Assembly (NCBI RefSeq): GCF_902826555.1
Contig: NZ_CADEFI010000013.1
Location: forward strand, 50,241-82,321
Length of the DNA: 32,081 nt
Source of the DNA: an uncultured Hyphomicrobium sp.
GTDB taxonomy: Bacteria; Pseudomonadota; Alphaproteobacteria; Rhizobiales; Hyphomicrobiaceae
Direction of reading: 5' to 3'
Below the pieces are notes generated by a model. That model had not been told where the DNA came from, did not search any database, and worked only from the letters and a program-made list of their open reading frames with translations. Numbering within the stretch: the first letter of the stretch is position 1; every line of letters starts with the position of its first letter. Both the position numbers and the translations under genes were made by a program. Shown piece by piece: positions 1 to 8,022 of this stretch.

Positions 1-498
1 GAGCACGATCACACCGCCCGCGACATCCACGCGGCGCACAACCTCCTCGATCATCGGATAGAGCACCGTGCGCTTGTCGCTGCCGGGGCGCACCTCGAGA
101 AGGTCCCCGGCACCATAGTTCGGCACCGCCACTACGGTCCCGAGCGGCGCGCCGGTCTCGGTCACCGCCGCGAGCCCGACGAGATCCACATGATAGAACT
201 CGCCGTCGTCGGCCGGCGGCAGCCGGTCACGTTCGACGTAGAGCGCGGCACCTTTGAGCTTTTCGGCACGCGTGCGATCGCTTACGCCCTCGACCTGGCA
301 GATGAGACCCTTCGCGGTCGCCCCTTGCACCTTGAGCACGAAGCGTGCATCGCCGCCTTCCGTCTCCAACGGTCCATAGCCCGCAATCGCTTCCGGATCG
401 CCCGTATAAGAGCGCACGAGCACGGCGCCGCAAATGCCGTGCGCACCAACGATATGACCGAGCAGCACACGCTGCTTGCTGGATCCGTCCTGCATCAT
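1..498 (-). CDS. rimM: Ribosome maturation factor RimM (3' end cut by window edge)
   Basis: RimM is a 30S assembly factor that binds ribosomal protein S19 and assists 16S rRNA head-domain maturation. The minus strand from 498 is open to base 1 (166 codons, no stop), so the C-terminus lies outside the window. The N-terminus reads MMQDGSSKQRVLLGHIVGAH, followed by the RimM-type segment VRSYTGDPEAI. Further on, DDGEFYHVDLVGLAAV and the PRC-barrel part PNYGAGDLLEV are visible. The start is ATG at 498, with a second ATG at 495. It begins 16 nt after the stop of the GrlR-like gene, so the two are probably co-transcribed. The usual order ffh-rpsP-rimM-trmD predicts trmD just outside the window. Confidence 0.95.
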   Translation of the reverse strand, partial: MMQDGSSKQRVLLGHIVGAHGICGAVLVRSYTGDPEAIAGYGPLETEGGDARFVLKVQGATAKGLICQVEGVSDRTRAEKLKGAALYVERDRLPPADDGEFYHVDLVGLAAVTETGAPLGTVVAVPNYGAGDLLEVRPGSDKRTVLYPMIEEVVRRVDVAGGVIVL

Positions 499-514
499 CC
501 GAAGACCGCCGGGT

Positions 515-883
515 TCAAGAGCGTTTTAAAGGTCCGACGTACCGTAGCTCGACTGCCACCGGCGCGCCGCCGATATCGATCGACATCGACGAGACAGGCC
601 GCGGCGGCGGGAAGCGCCCCGCGATCTCGAGCAATGCACCCTCCGGACCCGCTTCGAGCCCGGTGAGAAGCACACCGTTCGGGGGAACCGCAAGCCTGAC
701 TTCGACGATCGCCTCGTCGCATGAGGCATCATAGCTGCACCGGCCCCTGAACACACTGCCGTGCCGGTCCGAGCCGAGGAGCAATCCCTGGCGCAGCACC
801 GCCAGACCTTCGCCGCGAAAAAAGGCTCCATCGCCCGTATCGCAGCTTTCGAAGCTCAGTCCGTAGACACCATCGTCGAGCAT
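515..883 (-). CDS. GrlR-like small regulatory/hypothetical protein
   Basis: This 122-residue protein has no signal peptide or membrane segment. Its N-terminus (DDGVYGLSFES, then GEGLAVLRQGLLLGSDRHGS) and C-terminal IGGAPVAVELRYVGPL resemble the GrlR / type III secretion negative-regulator fold, a lipocalin-like beta-barrel. The name comes from enteropathogenic E. coli, but many proteobacterial members sit far from any secretion system and have no known role. There is no secretion gene here. It ends 16 nt before rimM and may be translationally coupled to it. The ribosome binding site before ATG 883 is weak. Family assignment is by pattern recall, and the function is unknown. Confidence 0.7.
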   Translation of the reverse strand: MLDDGVYGLSFESCDTGDGAFFRGEGLAVLRQGLLLGSDRHGSVFRGRCSYDASCDEAIVEVRLAVPPNGVLLTGLEAGPEGALLEIAGRFPPPRPVSSMSIDIGGAPVAVELRYVGPLKRS

Positions 884-1075
884 CGCCGATCAGACGAGTT
901 CCGCGCATGTGGCCATTAGCCGACGCACGCCGGGCGTTCTGCCGCCGGCGCGGCCGCCCGATTGCATCAGGGCCACCACACTACCATTGATTGAATTCCC
1001 GCAACGGCCCTTCGCTTCGCATCCTTAAAGATAAGGACGAAGAGCGCGGGCTCCTTGAACGCGGCCGGCTTCAGG

Positions 1076-1258
1076 TTATTGCAGGCGCTCGATGCGATTT
1101 CCGATGGCGACGGCATAAAGCCATAGCCGCCGCTCGCGCTCGGTCCAGGTTTCGGCGTCCGGCTTGTCGTTCATGAGTGCGGTCCCTTGGACCAGCACCT
1201 CACCCCGCCGATCCCACCAGGCCGCCTCGGCCTCACTGAGATTGGTCCTCAATGGCAT
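1076..1258 (-). CDS. Small hypothetical protein (60 aa)
   Basis: I do not recognise this protein. It starts at ATG 1258 with a purine-rich GGGGA 8 nt upstream. It is charged and Trp-rich: EAEAAWWDRRGEVLV, then ETWTERERRLWLYAVAIGNR, ending IERLQ, which suggests a C-terminal amphipathic helix. The same frame stays open upstream to 1354, but that extra part is Gly/Ser/Cys-rich and unlike a folded domain, so the shorter start is preferred. It lies between rpsP, which has its own terminator, and the GrlR-like gene, on the same strand. Coding status is plausible rather than proven. Confidence 0.45.
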   Translation of the reverse strand: MPLRTNLSEAEAAWWDRRGEVLVQGTALMNDKPDAETWTERERRLWLYAVAIGNRIERLQ

Positions 1259-1510
1259 GGAAGAAGTCCCCGATGTCTTGCAGAGACTTTCGGTATCCGG
1301 ACTGCCGCCGGACAACCGACCGCTCTGCCCCCAAAAAGTGCAACGCCCCGCCACAAACAGCCGCCACCCCCTGATCTGAAGCGGCCACCCACGACGCTAT
1401 GACAATTCGCAGACGCATTCGACGGCCACGGAGCCGGCCCACCACAAGTTTCACGGACTGATGCAGATTTGCAGCAAATTGAGCACTTCGCCCACGCGAG
1501 CGGCGGCGCC
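1259..1510. other. Intergenic stretch with no recognised feature
   Basis: Between the small ORF start (1258) and the rpsP terminator I see no convincing gene, RNA or repeat. Open frames here are extensions or antisense shadows of rpsP. A promoter for the small ORF and the GrlR-like gene would be expected, but no clear -35/-10 pair stands out. Confidence 0.5.
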
Positions 1511-1547
1511 GCGAACAAAAACAGGCACCGGACTGGAGTCCGGTGCC
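1511..1547 (-). terminator. Rho-independent terminator downstream of rpsP
   Basis: A perfect 10-bp stem (1524-1533 with 1538-1547, arms GGCACCGGAC and GTCCGGTGCC) has a 4-nt loop. On the minus strand it is followed by a T5 run (1517-1521). It lies 28 bases past the rpsP stop and should separate ffh/rpsP transcription from the genes leading to rimM. Confidence 0.85.
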
Positions 1548-1575
1548 CGCCTGGATCTCGACAACGTCGACGAGC

Positions 1576-1950
1576 TTACGACGCGTCGCCACCGGCTGCG
1601 GCCGCGGCAGCATCCTCGGCGGCCTTTGCCTTGGCTGCGGCGCGCTCTTGCGCCTTCTTCTTCGGCTTCGCCTTCTCGGGGTTGTTGCGGGCGTCACGCT
1701 TCAAAAGCCCCGCGCCGTCAAACAGGCGCTGCACGCGATCCGTCGGCTGCGCACCAACCGAGAGCCAATGCTTGCAGCGATCCTCGATGAGCTTCACGCG
1801 ATCGGGGCTGTCCTTCGGCAGCATCGGATTGAAGGTGCCGATCTGCTCGATGTAGCGGCCGTCGCGGGGCGAAGCGCCGTGCGCGACGACGACGTAATAG
1901 TAGGGACGCTTCTTCGCACCACCGCGCGAAAGACGAATCCTGGCTGCCAT
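1576..1950 (-). CDS. rpsP: 30S ribosomal protein S16
   Basis: S16 is a structural protein of the small ribosomal subunit. The 124-residue product begins [20 protein letters not shown] and continues with [20 protein letters not shown] and NPMLP, the conserved S16 core. An Ala/Lys-rich tail from about residue 90 ([19 protein letters not shown]) is typical of alphaproteobacterial S16 and likely disordered. ATG 1950 has an upstream AAAGGAA motif. It lies 95 nt downstream of ffh with no terminator between them, so co-transcription is likely. Confidence 0.97.
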   Translation of the reverse strand: MAARIRLSRGGAKKRPYYYVVVAHGASPRDGRYIEQIGTFNPMLPKDSPDRVKLIEDRCKHWLSVGAQPTDRVQRLFDGAGLLKRDARNNPEKAKPKKKAQERAAAKAKAAEDAAAAAAGGDAS

Positions 1951-2045
1951 GACTTCAGTTCCTTTCTCTATTCAGATGATCTGGTTTGAGTGATGCGGCG
2001 GTTCCCCGCCAATTTCGTCAAAGTCTCGGTGCCGCCGAAACGGTC

Positions 2046-3638
2046 TCACTTCTTCTTCCCCGGACCTCCGGGGAATTTTGGAAACTGCCCGCCCAGTCCC
2101 GGAAGACCGCCCGGCAAGCCGCCGCCGAGCCCGGGAAGCCCGCGCGGGAGTCCGCCGCCGCCTCCAAGGCCCGGTAATCCTTTCGCGCCCAATCCCTTGG
2201 GCAACGCATCCTTGAGATCGCTCGGCAGTTGCTCGAGCGCCTTCGGGTCGAGCCTTCCGAGCTCGTCCTGCATCTGCGCCAGCTCCGCCTCCGACGGTCC
2301 GCCGCCGCCGCCCATGCCGAACATGCGTGCAAACGCACCGCGGTTCTTGCCCATCGCCTTCATCGCGTCCGCCATCTGGCGGTGCATCTTGATGAGCTTG
2401 TTGATGTCCTCGACCCTCGTACCGGAGCCCGCCGCGATGCGGCGCTTGCGCTTCGCGTCGAGGATTTTCGGCGAGCGGCGCTCCTTGGGCGTCATCGACG
2501 AGATGATCGCGCGCTGCCGCCTGAGATCCTTGGTGAGACCGGCTTCGTTGATCTGCGACTTGATCTTGCCGACGCCGGGCAGCATGCCGAGCACGCCGCT
2601 CATGCCGCCGATCTTTTCCATCTGCGCGAGCTGCTCGCCGAGATCCTCGAGATCGAACGCGCCCTTCTTCATCTTCTCGGCGATCGAGCGCGCCTTCTCG
2701 ACGTCGAGCGTCTGCGCCGCCTTCTCGACCAGGCCGACGATATCGCCCATGCCGAGAATGCGGCCGGCGACGCGCGCGGGATCGAAATCCTCGAGCGCAT
2801 CCCACTTCTCGCCCGTGCCGAGAAGCTTGATCGGCTTGCCAGTCACCGCCCGCATCGAGAGCGCCGCGCCGCCACGCCCGTCGCCGTCAGCGCGCGTCAG
2901 CACCGTGCCGGTGATCGCAAGACGGCTGTCGAACGCCTTCGCCGTGTTGACGGCGTCCTGACCGGTGAGGCTGTCGAGCACCAGCAGGATCTCGTGCGGA
3001 TTTGTCGCCGCTTTGACGTCGGCAACCTCAGCCATCAGCTCTTCATCGAGCGTGGTGCGGCCGGCAGTGTCGAGCATCACCACGTCGTAGCCGCCGAGGC
3101 GCGCGGCTTCCATCGCACGCTTGGCGATCTCGATCGGCGTCTGCCCGGCGACGATCGGCAGCGTCGCCACCTCGGTCTGCTCGCCGAGCACGCGCAGCTG
3201 CTCCTGCGCAGCAGGGCGCCGCGTATCGAGCGACGCCATCATCACTTTCTTTTTGTCGCGCGTCTTGAGGCGCCAGGCGATCTTGGCCGTCGTCGTCGTC
3301 TTGCCGGAGCCCTGCAGGCCCGCCATCAGGATCGCAACCGGAGGCGCGGCGTGGAGATTGATCGGTTCGGCCTCGGAGCCCAGCGTGCGCACGAGCTCGT
3401 CGTTGACGATCTTGACCACCATCTGCCCCGGCGTCACCGAGCGCAGCACCTCCTGGCCGACCGCCTTCGTCTTCACGCGCTCGATGAAGTCGCGCACCAC
3501 GTCGAGCGCCACGTCGGCCTCGATGAGCGACCGGCGCACCTCCCGCATCGCTTCGTTGACATCGTTTTCCGACAGCGCACCGCGCTTGGTGAGCTTGTCG
3601 AATACCTGCCCCAGCCGATCTGAGAGCGATTGAAACAT
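2046..3638 (-). CDS. ffh: Signal recognition particle protein Ffh
   Basis: Ffh is the SRP54 GTPase that binds signal sequences and 4.5S RNA and docks with FtsY at the membrane. The 530-residue protein has an N domain (about 1-95) and a G domain with P-loop GLQGSGKTT (107-115), DTRRPAAQEQL, DTAGR and TRADGDGRGGAALS. A Met-rich M domain follows, including GSGTRVEDINKLIKMHRQM. After the M domain comes a long Gly/Pro/Leu-rich tail with repeated GLPGLGG units ending in GPGKKK, which makes the protein longer than the roughly 450 residues of E. coli Ffh. It is the first gene of the minus-strand block and its partner ftsY is at 8019. A promoter candidate lies at 3778-3806. Confidence 0.97.
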   Translation of the reverse strand: MFQSLSDRLGQVFDKLTKRGALSENDVNEAMREVRRSLIEADVALDVVRDFIERVKTKAVGQEVLRSVTPGQMVVKIVNDELVRTLGSEAEPINLHAAPPVAILMAGLQGSGKTTTTAKIAWRLKTRDKKKVMMASLDTRRPAAQEQLRVLGEQTEVATLPIVAGQTPIEIAKRAMEAARLGGYDVVMLDTAGRTTLDEELMAEVADVKAATNPHEILLVLDSLTGQDAVNTAKAFDSRLAITGTVLTRADGDGRGGAALSMRAVTGKPIKLLGTGEKWDALEDFDPARVAGRILGMGDIVGLVEKAAQTLDVEKARSIAEKMKKGAFDLEDLGEQLAQMEKIGGMSGVLGMLPGVGKIKSQINEAGLTKDLRRQRAIISSMTPKERRSPKILDAKRKRRIAAGSGTRVEDINKLIKMHRQMADAMKAMGKNRGAFARMFGMGGGGGPSEAELAQMQDELGRLDPKALEQLPSDLKDALPKGLGAKGLPGLGGGGGLPRGLPGLGGGLPGGLPGLGGQFPKFPGGPGKKK

Positions 3639-3777
3639 TTAAGCCTTTCTGCAAAAGCTAACGGCACCCGAGGGCGCAACGCGCTGTCGGATGTTGACCC
3701 CCCTGCTTCCCGGCCCATCGAGAAAGGCCATGTGCAGGGCGGCGGCTCTGAGGTCAGGGCCGTCGGATTTGGGCCGC

Positions 3778-3806
3778 ACCATCTCCGATCGGCCAAGCCC
3801 TGTCAA
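3778..3806 (-). promoter_or_regulatory. Candidate sigma-70 promoter for ffh
   Basis: On the minus strand a perfect TTGACA (3801-3806) is followed after 17 nt by GATGGT (3778-3783), which keeps the key A and final T of a -10 box. It lies about 140 nt upstream of the ffh start. The 334-nt gap 3639-3972 holds this site and the opposite-facing promoter at 3883-3911, and nothing else that I recognise. Confidence 0.4.
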
Positions 3807-3882
3807 CGCCCATGCGCCGCGGCCAAAAAAACAGCCTGAATCCGAGACTTCGCCAAAAATGTGGGCACAAGACATGCCAACA

Positions 3883-3911
3883 TTGCCCATGCCGCGGGCG
3901 GGCACCATAAT
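3883..3911 (+). promoter_or_regulatory. Candidate sigma-70 promoter for the EF-hand lipoprotein
   Basis: TTGCCC (3883-3888), a 17-nt spacer and CATAAT (3906-3911) form a good housekeeping-type promoter on the plus strand. It lies about 60 nt upstream of the lipoprotein start at 3973. Confidence 0.45.
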
Positions 3912-3972
3912 TCCGCCGCGCCAATCTGTGCCAGGGGTGGAAGGCCCGGGGGGCGCCAGGGGAGAGGAATTC

Positions 3973-4479
3973 ATGATCGCGCGACGTAGGCTACGCACGT
4001 TGGCGTGCCTGGCTCTTTTGCCGGGCGCCGTGTCGGGCTGCTCCTCAGGCGCAAGCAATCCCTTCGCCAAAACGTCGGACTTCGACCGCACGTTCATCGG
4101 TGCGGCCCAGACCTGGGATCTCGACAAGAACGGCTCCGTGAGCTGCGACGAGTGGGCTCAATACGCGAGGGAGTCGGTCCGCGAGGCCGACACCAACGGC
4201 GACGGCGCGCTCGACGCCGAGGAATGGAAGAAGCTCGTCTCCAACGACCGCCTGTTCGAGGTCGCCAACCTCTCCTACTACGACGCCAACGGCGACGGTC
4301 GCGTGACCGCCGACGAGATGATCGGCAAGCAGAATCTCGCCTTCAAGCTGCTCGACCGTAATGGCGACTGCCAGATCGACCGCACCGAGTCCGTTCAGGT
4401 CCACGGGATCGATAAGGCGAAGCCGACCGCCGCGCCGGACTCGACCGGCGGCCGCGGCCCGGCCGGAGGCGGCTACTGA
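3973..4479 (+). CDS. EF-hand lipoprotein (four calcium-binding loops)
   Basis: The 168-residue product has a lipoprotein signal (MIARRRLRTLACLALLPGAV, then lipobox SGC), so it should be lipid-anchored on the periplasmic side. Four EF-hand loops follow: DLDKNGSVSCDE, DTNGDGALDAEE, DANGDGRVTADE and DRNGDCQIDRTE, each with acidic residues at positions 1, 3, 5 and 12 or close to it. The fourth has Cys where Gly is usual. The C-terminus is Gly/Pro-rich. ATG 3973 is preceded by GGAGAGGAA at good spacing. The frame stays open upstream to 3691, but the signal peptide and RBS fix this start. Calcium binding is predicted from family knowledge, and the partner is unknown. Confidence 0.85.
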   Translation: MIARRRLRTLACLALLPGAVSGCSSGASNPFAKTSDFDRTFIGAAQTWDLDKNGSVSCDEWAQYARESVREADTNGDGALDAEEWKKLVSNDRLFEVANLSYYDANGDGRVTADEMIGKQNLAFKLLDRNGDCQIDRTESVQVHGIDKAKPTAAPDSTGGRGPAGGGY

Positions 4480-4499
4480 TCCCTCGCTGCAGCGCCCAT

Positions 4500-5651
4500 T
4501 TACTGCGGCGCCATGCGCACGATGCGCCCATCGGCGTCGTCCGTGACGAGGTAGACGGCCCCATCCGGTCCCTGCTTCACGTCGCGCACGCGCTCGCCGA
4601 TATCGTCCGCACCCAGCACTTCGTGCGCAACCACCGTGCCGTCTTTCATGACGAGCCTCTGCACCTGCATGTATTTGAGCGCACCGACCAGGAAATTGCC
4701 CTTCCATTCCGGAAAGAGATCGCCGGTATAAAGGAGAAGCGACGAGGTCGCGATCGAAGGATTCCAATAGTAGACCGGCTGCTCGAGGCCGTCCTTTGCG
4801 GTAATGCCAGCCCCGACCGGGCCGCCTGAATACTCTTTTCCGTAGATGATGACCGGCCATCCGTAATTCTTGCCGGACTCCGGATGATTGAGCTCGTCTC
4901 CGCCCTGCGGACCGTGCTCGAGGGTCCACAATTGGCCTGTCGCCGGATCCAGCACCGCGCCCTGCACATTGCGGTGCCCGATCGACCACACGAGCGGATC
5001 CCATCCGTCGTGAGCCGGACTGGAAGCCGCCGGCGCGCCCTCCGGGGTGATGTAGACCACCTTGCCGATCTGGTTCGTGGGGTTCTGGGCCTCGCCTCTG
5101 ATGGTGGGGAGACTCCGCTCCCCCAGCGTCACGAAAAGATTGCCGTCGGGCTTCACGACGATGCGCGAGCCGAAATGCAGTGTGCTGTCATAGGACGGCT
5201 GTTGACGGAAGATGACCTTGAGATCCTCCAGCGCACCGCCGTCCTCTGCGAGCACCAGCCTGGCGCTGGCAACGCTCGTCCCGTTCTTGCCCGCTTCACG
5301 CGGTTCGGAGAAGGAGAGGAAGATCCTCCCGCTCTCGGCAAAGTCGTTGGCAAGGGCGACATCGAGCAGCCCGCCTTGCCCCCGTGCCATCACCTCCGGC
5401 ACGCCCGTGATGGCCGCGCCGATTTTGCCGTCCTTCTCGACCACGCGCAGCCGGCCCGGCTTCTCGGTCACGAGCATGCGCCCATCCGGCAGGAATTCCA
5501 AAGCCCAGGGATTTTCCAGACCCTTCGCCACGGTCGTAAGCGCGATGGCTGTCTTGGAAGCCGCCGGCGCGTTGGTCTGGGCAGCGGGGGCCACTTCGCC
5601 CATCAGGAACAAAAGGGGGGCCGCCACGGCAATACCCGGTCGTAAGCTCAT
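4500..5651 (-). CDS. PQQ-dependent sugar dehydrogenase (YliI/soluble GDH family)
   Basis: This is a periplasmic six-bladed beta-propeller quinoprotein that would oxidise aldose sugars using pyrroloquinoline quinone. From ATG 5651 it has 383 residues, with a signal peptide ([20 protein letters not shown], then APAAQT). Family motifs include [48 protein letters not shown] and NYGWP. The frame continues upstream to 5702, but GAGGA before 5651 and the signal peptide support the shorter start. It is convergent with the EF-hand gene, whose stop is 20 nt away. The substrate is not deducible, and PQQ synthesis genes are not in the window. Confidence 0.88.
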   Translation of the reverse strand: MSLRPGIAVAAPLLFLMGEVAPAAQTNAPAASKTAIALTTVAKGLENPWALEFLPDGRMLVTEKPGRLRVVEKDGKIGAAITGVPEVMARGQGGLLDVALANDFAESGRIFLSFSEPREAGKNGTSVASARLVLAEDGGALEDLKVIFRQQPSYDSTLHFGSRIVVKPDGNLFVTLGERSLPTIRGEAQNPTNQIGKVVYITPEGAPAASSPAHDGWDPLVWSIGHRNVQGAVLDPATGQLWTLEHGPQGGDELNHPESGKNYGWPVIIYGKEYSGGPVGAGITAKDGLEQPVYYWNPSIATSSLLLYTGDLFPEWKGNFLVGALKYMQVQRLVMKDGTVVAHEVLGADDIGERVRDVKQGPDGAVYLVTDDADGRIVRMAPQ

Positions 5652-5778
5652 CGCATCCTCATGGTCTACTGGGCGCTGTACGGACCTTATGTAGGGCGCC
5701 ACCGCCGCTTGCCGAGGGGTTCCGCGTCCTTAGGGGTGGCGGACAGAGGGTCGCGCAGCGCGCCCCCAAGCGCCTCAA

Positions 5779-5809
5779 TTGTGTTTTACCGCCGCTTCGC
5801 CCATATAGT
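5779..5809 (+). promoter_or_regulatory. Candidate promoter of dapF, apparently leaderless
   Basis: TTGTGT (5779-5784) and TATAGT (5804-5809) are separated by 19 nt. The dapF ATG begins 7 nt after the last base of the -10 box, where transcription would be expected to start. No Shine-Dalgarno motif precedes the ATG. Confidence 0.45.
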
Positions 5810-5815
5810 CCGCCC

Positions 5816-6724
5816 ATGAACGCCCCCTCTGCCCTCCGCTACGTCAAGATGAACGGCCTCGGCAACGAGATCGTCGTCGTCGATTTGCGCAACGGCGGTC
5901 GGCCTTTGAATGCCAGCGAGGTGAGGGCTATCGCCGCGGCACCGGCAACCGCCTTCGACCAGATGATGGTGCTCGAGCCCCCGCGCACGGCCGGAACCGA
6001 GGCCTTCGTCACCATCTTCAACACCGATGGATCGGAATCCGCCGCCTGCGGCAACGGCACACGCTGCATCGGCTGGCTGGAGAAGGAGCGCACGGGCCGG
6101 AGCGATCTCCGCTTCGAGACCCGCGCCGGCATTCTGCCCGTCCGCGTCAAGGATCTCTCGGCCATCACCGTCGACATGGGCGAGCCGCGCTTCGGCTGGG
6201 CGGACATTCCGCTGAGCGAGCAATTTCACGACACGCGCGCCATCGAGCTTCAGATCGGCCCCATCGACAATCCCGTTCTGCATTCGCCATCGGTGGTGAA
6301 CGTGGGCAATCCGCATGTCGTTTTCTGGGTCGACAAGCCTGTTTCCGGCTACGACCTCGGCCGCTTCGGCCCCATGATCGAGAACCACCCTCTTTTCCCG
6401 GAGCGGGTCAACGTCACCATCGCCGAGGTCACGTCTCGCACCTCCATCGATATCCGCACCTGGGAGCGTGGCGCCGGCCTCACCCGCGCTTGTGGCACGG
6501 CCGCCTGCGCCACGGCCGTCTCCGCCATGCGCAAGAAGCTCGTTGATCGCCAGGTCACCGTAAATCTCCCCGGCGGCCCGCTCGTCATAGAATGGGCGTC
6601 CGACAACCATATCCTGATGACTGGCCCCGCCGAGATCGAGCACGAAGGCATCCTCGGCGAGGATCGGCCGCAAGCCGCCGCTACGGATCAGCCCCGCCTT
6701 GTCCCCCACGGGCGATTGTCTTAA
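5816..6724 (+). CDS. dapF: Diaminopimelate epimerase
   Basis: DapF converts LL-diaminopimelate to meso-diaminopimelate for lysine and peptidoglycan. The 302-residue protein has both catalytic cysteines: C78 in [10 protein letters not shown] and C226 in [11 protein letters not shown]. Also visible are the N-terminal [33 protein letters not shown] and [10 protein letters not shown]. The C-terminal 20 or so residues after GILGED extend beyond the usual end. It heads the plus-strand run dapF-mtaB-ftsY, and mtaB begins 41 nt downstream. dapB (15688) and asd (11886) are in the same window but in separate units. Confidence 0.97.
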   Translation: MNAPSALRYVKMNGLGNEIVVVDLRNGGRPLNASEVRAIAAAPATAFDQMMVLEPPRTAGTEAFVTIFNTDGSESAACGNGTRCIGWLEKERTGRSDLRFETRAGILPVRVKDLSAITVDMGEPRFGWADIPLSEQFHDTRAIELQIGPIDNPVLHSPSVVNVGNPHVVFWVDKPVSGYDLGRFGPMIENHPLFPERVNVTIAEVTSRTSIDIRTWERGAGLTRACGTAACATAVSAMRKKLVDRQVTVNLPGGPLVIEWASDNHILMTGPAEIEHEGILGEDRPQAAATDQPRLVPHGRLS

Positions 6725-6765
6725 GCACCCCCGATGAACACCCAGCTCAACACCTGACCCGCGCC

Positions 6766-8022
6766 ATGTCCGAACCGCTGATTGTCACGCTTGGCTGCCG
6801 GCTCAACGCCTACGAATCCGAGGTCATGCGCCGCCATGCTTCGGACGCGGGCCTGTCCGACTGCGTGATCGTCAACACCTGCGCCGTCACCGGAGAAGCG
6901 GTTCGCCAGGCCGAGCAGACGATCCGCAAGCTGCGCCGCGAGCGCCCAACGGCACGTCTCATCGTGACGGGCTGTGCCGCACAGATCGAGCCCGAGCGCT
7001 TCGCCGAGATAGACGGAGTGGACCACGTCATCGGCAATGCGGAGAAGCTCGAGCCCAAGACTTTCCTCGCGCTCTCGACCGAAACCCTGGAGCGTGTTGC
7101 CGTCAACGACATCATGAGCGTCAAGGAAACAGCGCTCCATATGATCGACGGCTTCGGCTCGCGGGCGCGCGCCTACGTGCAGATCCAGAACGGCTGCGAC
7201 CATCGCTGCACGTTCTGCATCATCCCGATGGGCCGCGGCCCGTCGCGTTCGGTCGCGGCCGGCGAGGTCGTCTCCCAGGTCGCCAGGCTCGTCGAGGCAG
7301 GCTATCCCGAGATCGTTCTGACCGGCGTCGACATCACCTCCTATGGCTCCGACCTTCCCGGCACCGCGTCGCTCGGCCGTCTCGTGAAGCAGATCCTGGC
7401 AGGTGTACCGGAGCTGCACCGCCTGCGCCTCTCGTCGATCGATCAGGTCGAGGCCGACGAGCACCTGCTCGACGCCATCGCCACCGAAGCGCGTCTGATG
7501 CCGCACCTGCATCTCTCCATGCAGGCGGGCGACGACATGATCCTGAAGCGTATGAAGCGCCGCCATCAGCGCGACGACGCCATTCGTTTCTGCGAGACCG
7601 TGCGCAACCTGCGTCCCGACGTGGTCTTCGGTGCCGACCTTATCGCCGGCTTCCCGACCGAGACCGACGCCATGTTCGAGAGCACGTTGGACCTCGTGGA
7701 CCAATGCGGCCTCACCTACCTGCACGTCTTTCCCTTCTCGCCCCGCAAAGGCACGCCCGCCGCGCGCATGCCGCAAGTGGACCGCCAGATCGTCAAGGAG
7801 CGCGCCGCCCGCTTGCGCGCGAAGGGTGAGGCGATGCATGCGCACTACCTTGATCGCCTGGAAGGCAGCCGCATCGAGATCCTGATGGAGCGCGAGGACA
7901 CGGGACGCACGCCGCAGTACGCGGAAGTGCGCGTCGACCGCGCTTCCCCCATCGGCACGATTCACTGGGCGACGCTCGGCCGCCATGACGGCCGCCGCTT
8001 GAACGGAATGGTCGACGCGTGA
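6766..8022 (+). CDS. mtaB: tRNA t6A37 methylthiotransferase MtaB
   Basis: MtaB is a radical-SAM enzyme that converts t6A to ms2t6A at position 37 of ANN-decoding tRNAs. From ATG 6766 the protein has 418 residues. N-terminal cluster cysteines are C11 (TLGCRLN), C39 (VNTCAVT) and C70 (VTGCAAQ). The radical-SAM C-x3-C-x2-C is C144, C148 and C151 (NGCDHRCTFC). GADLIAGFPTE and HVFPFSPRKGTPA are typical of the subfamily. The frame is open upstream to 6592, but that part overlaps dapF and looks non-coding. Its TGA overlaps the GTG of ftsY by 4 nt (GTGA), implying translational coupling. Confidence 0.95.
   Translation: MSEPLIVTLGCRLNAYESEVMRRHASDAGLSDCVIVNTCAVTGEAVRQAEQTIRKLRRERPTARLIVTGCAAQIEPERFAEIDGVDHVIGNAEKLEPKTFLALSTETLERVAVNDIMSVKETALHMIDGFGSRARAYVQIQNGCDHRCTFCIIPMGRGPSRSVAAGEVVSQVARLVEAGYPEIVLTGVDITSYGSDLPGTASLGRLVKQILAGVPELHRLRLSSIDQVEADEHLLDAIATEARLMPHLHLSMQAGDDMILKRMKRRHQRDDAIRFCETVRNLRPDVVFGADLIAGFPTETDAMFESTLDLVDQCGLTYLHVFPFSPRKGTPAARMPQVDRQIVKERAARLRAKGEAMHAHYLDRLEGSRIEILMEREDTGRTPQYAEVRVDRASPIGTIHWATLGRHDGRRLNGMVDA

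Noticed and set aside
991-1176. 61-codon plus-strand ORF before the GrlR-like gene
   Set aside because: Arg-rich translation, no ribosome binding site, and antisense to the more plausible small ORF at 1076-1258.
1997-2010. GGCGG/CCGCC hairpin between ffh and rpsP
   Set aside because: Five-base stem without a T-run, so not a terminator. It leaves ffh-rpsP co-transcription likely.
2229-3623. Long plus-strand open frame (464 codons) over ffh
   Set aside because: Antisense shadow of ffh in high-GC DNA. The translation is Arg/His/Leu-rich low-complexity sequence with no motif, while the minus strand encodes a complete Ffh.
3639-3972. Search for an SRP RNA or other small RNA gene next to ffh
   Set aside because: I could not see the conserved SRP RNA tetraloop/bulge pattern. 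Only opposing promoter candidates are supported.
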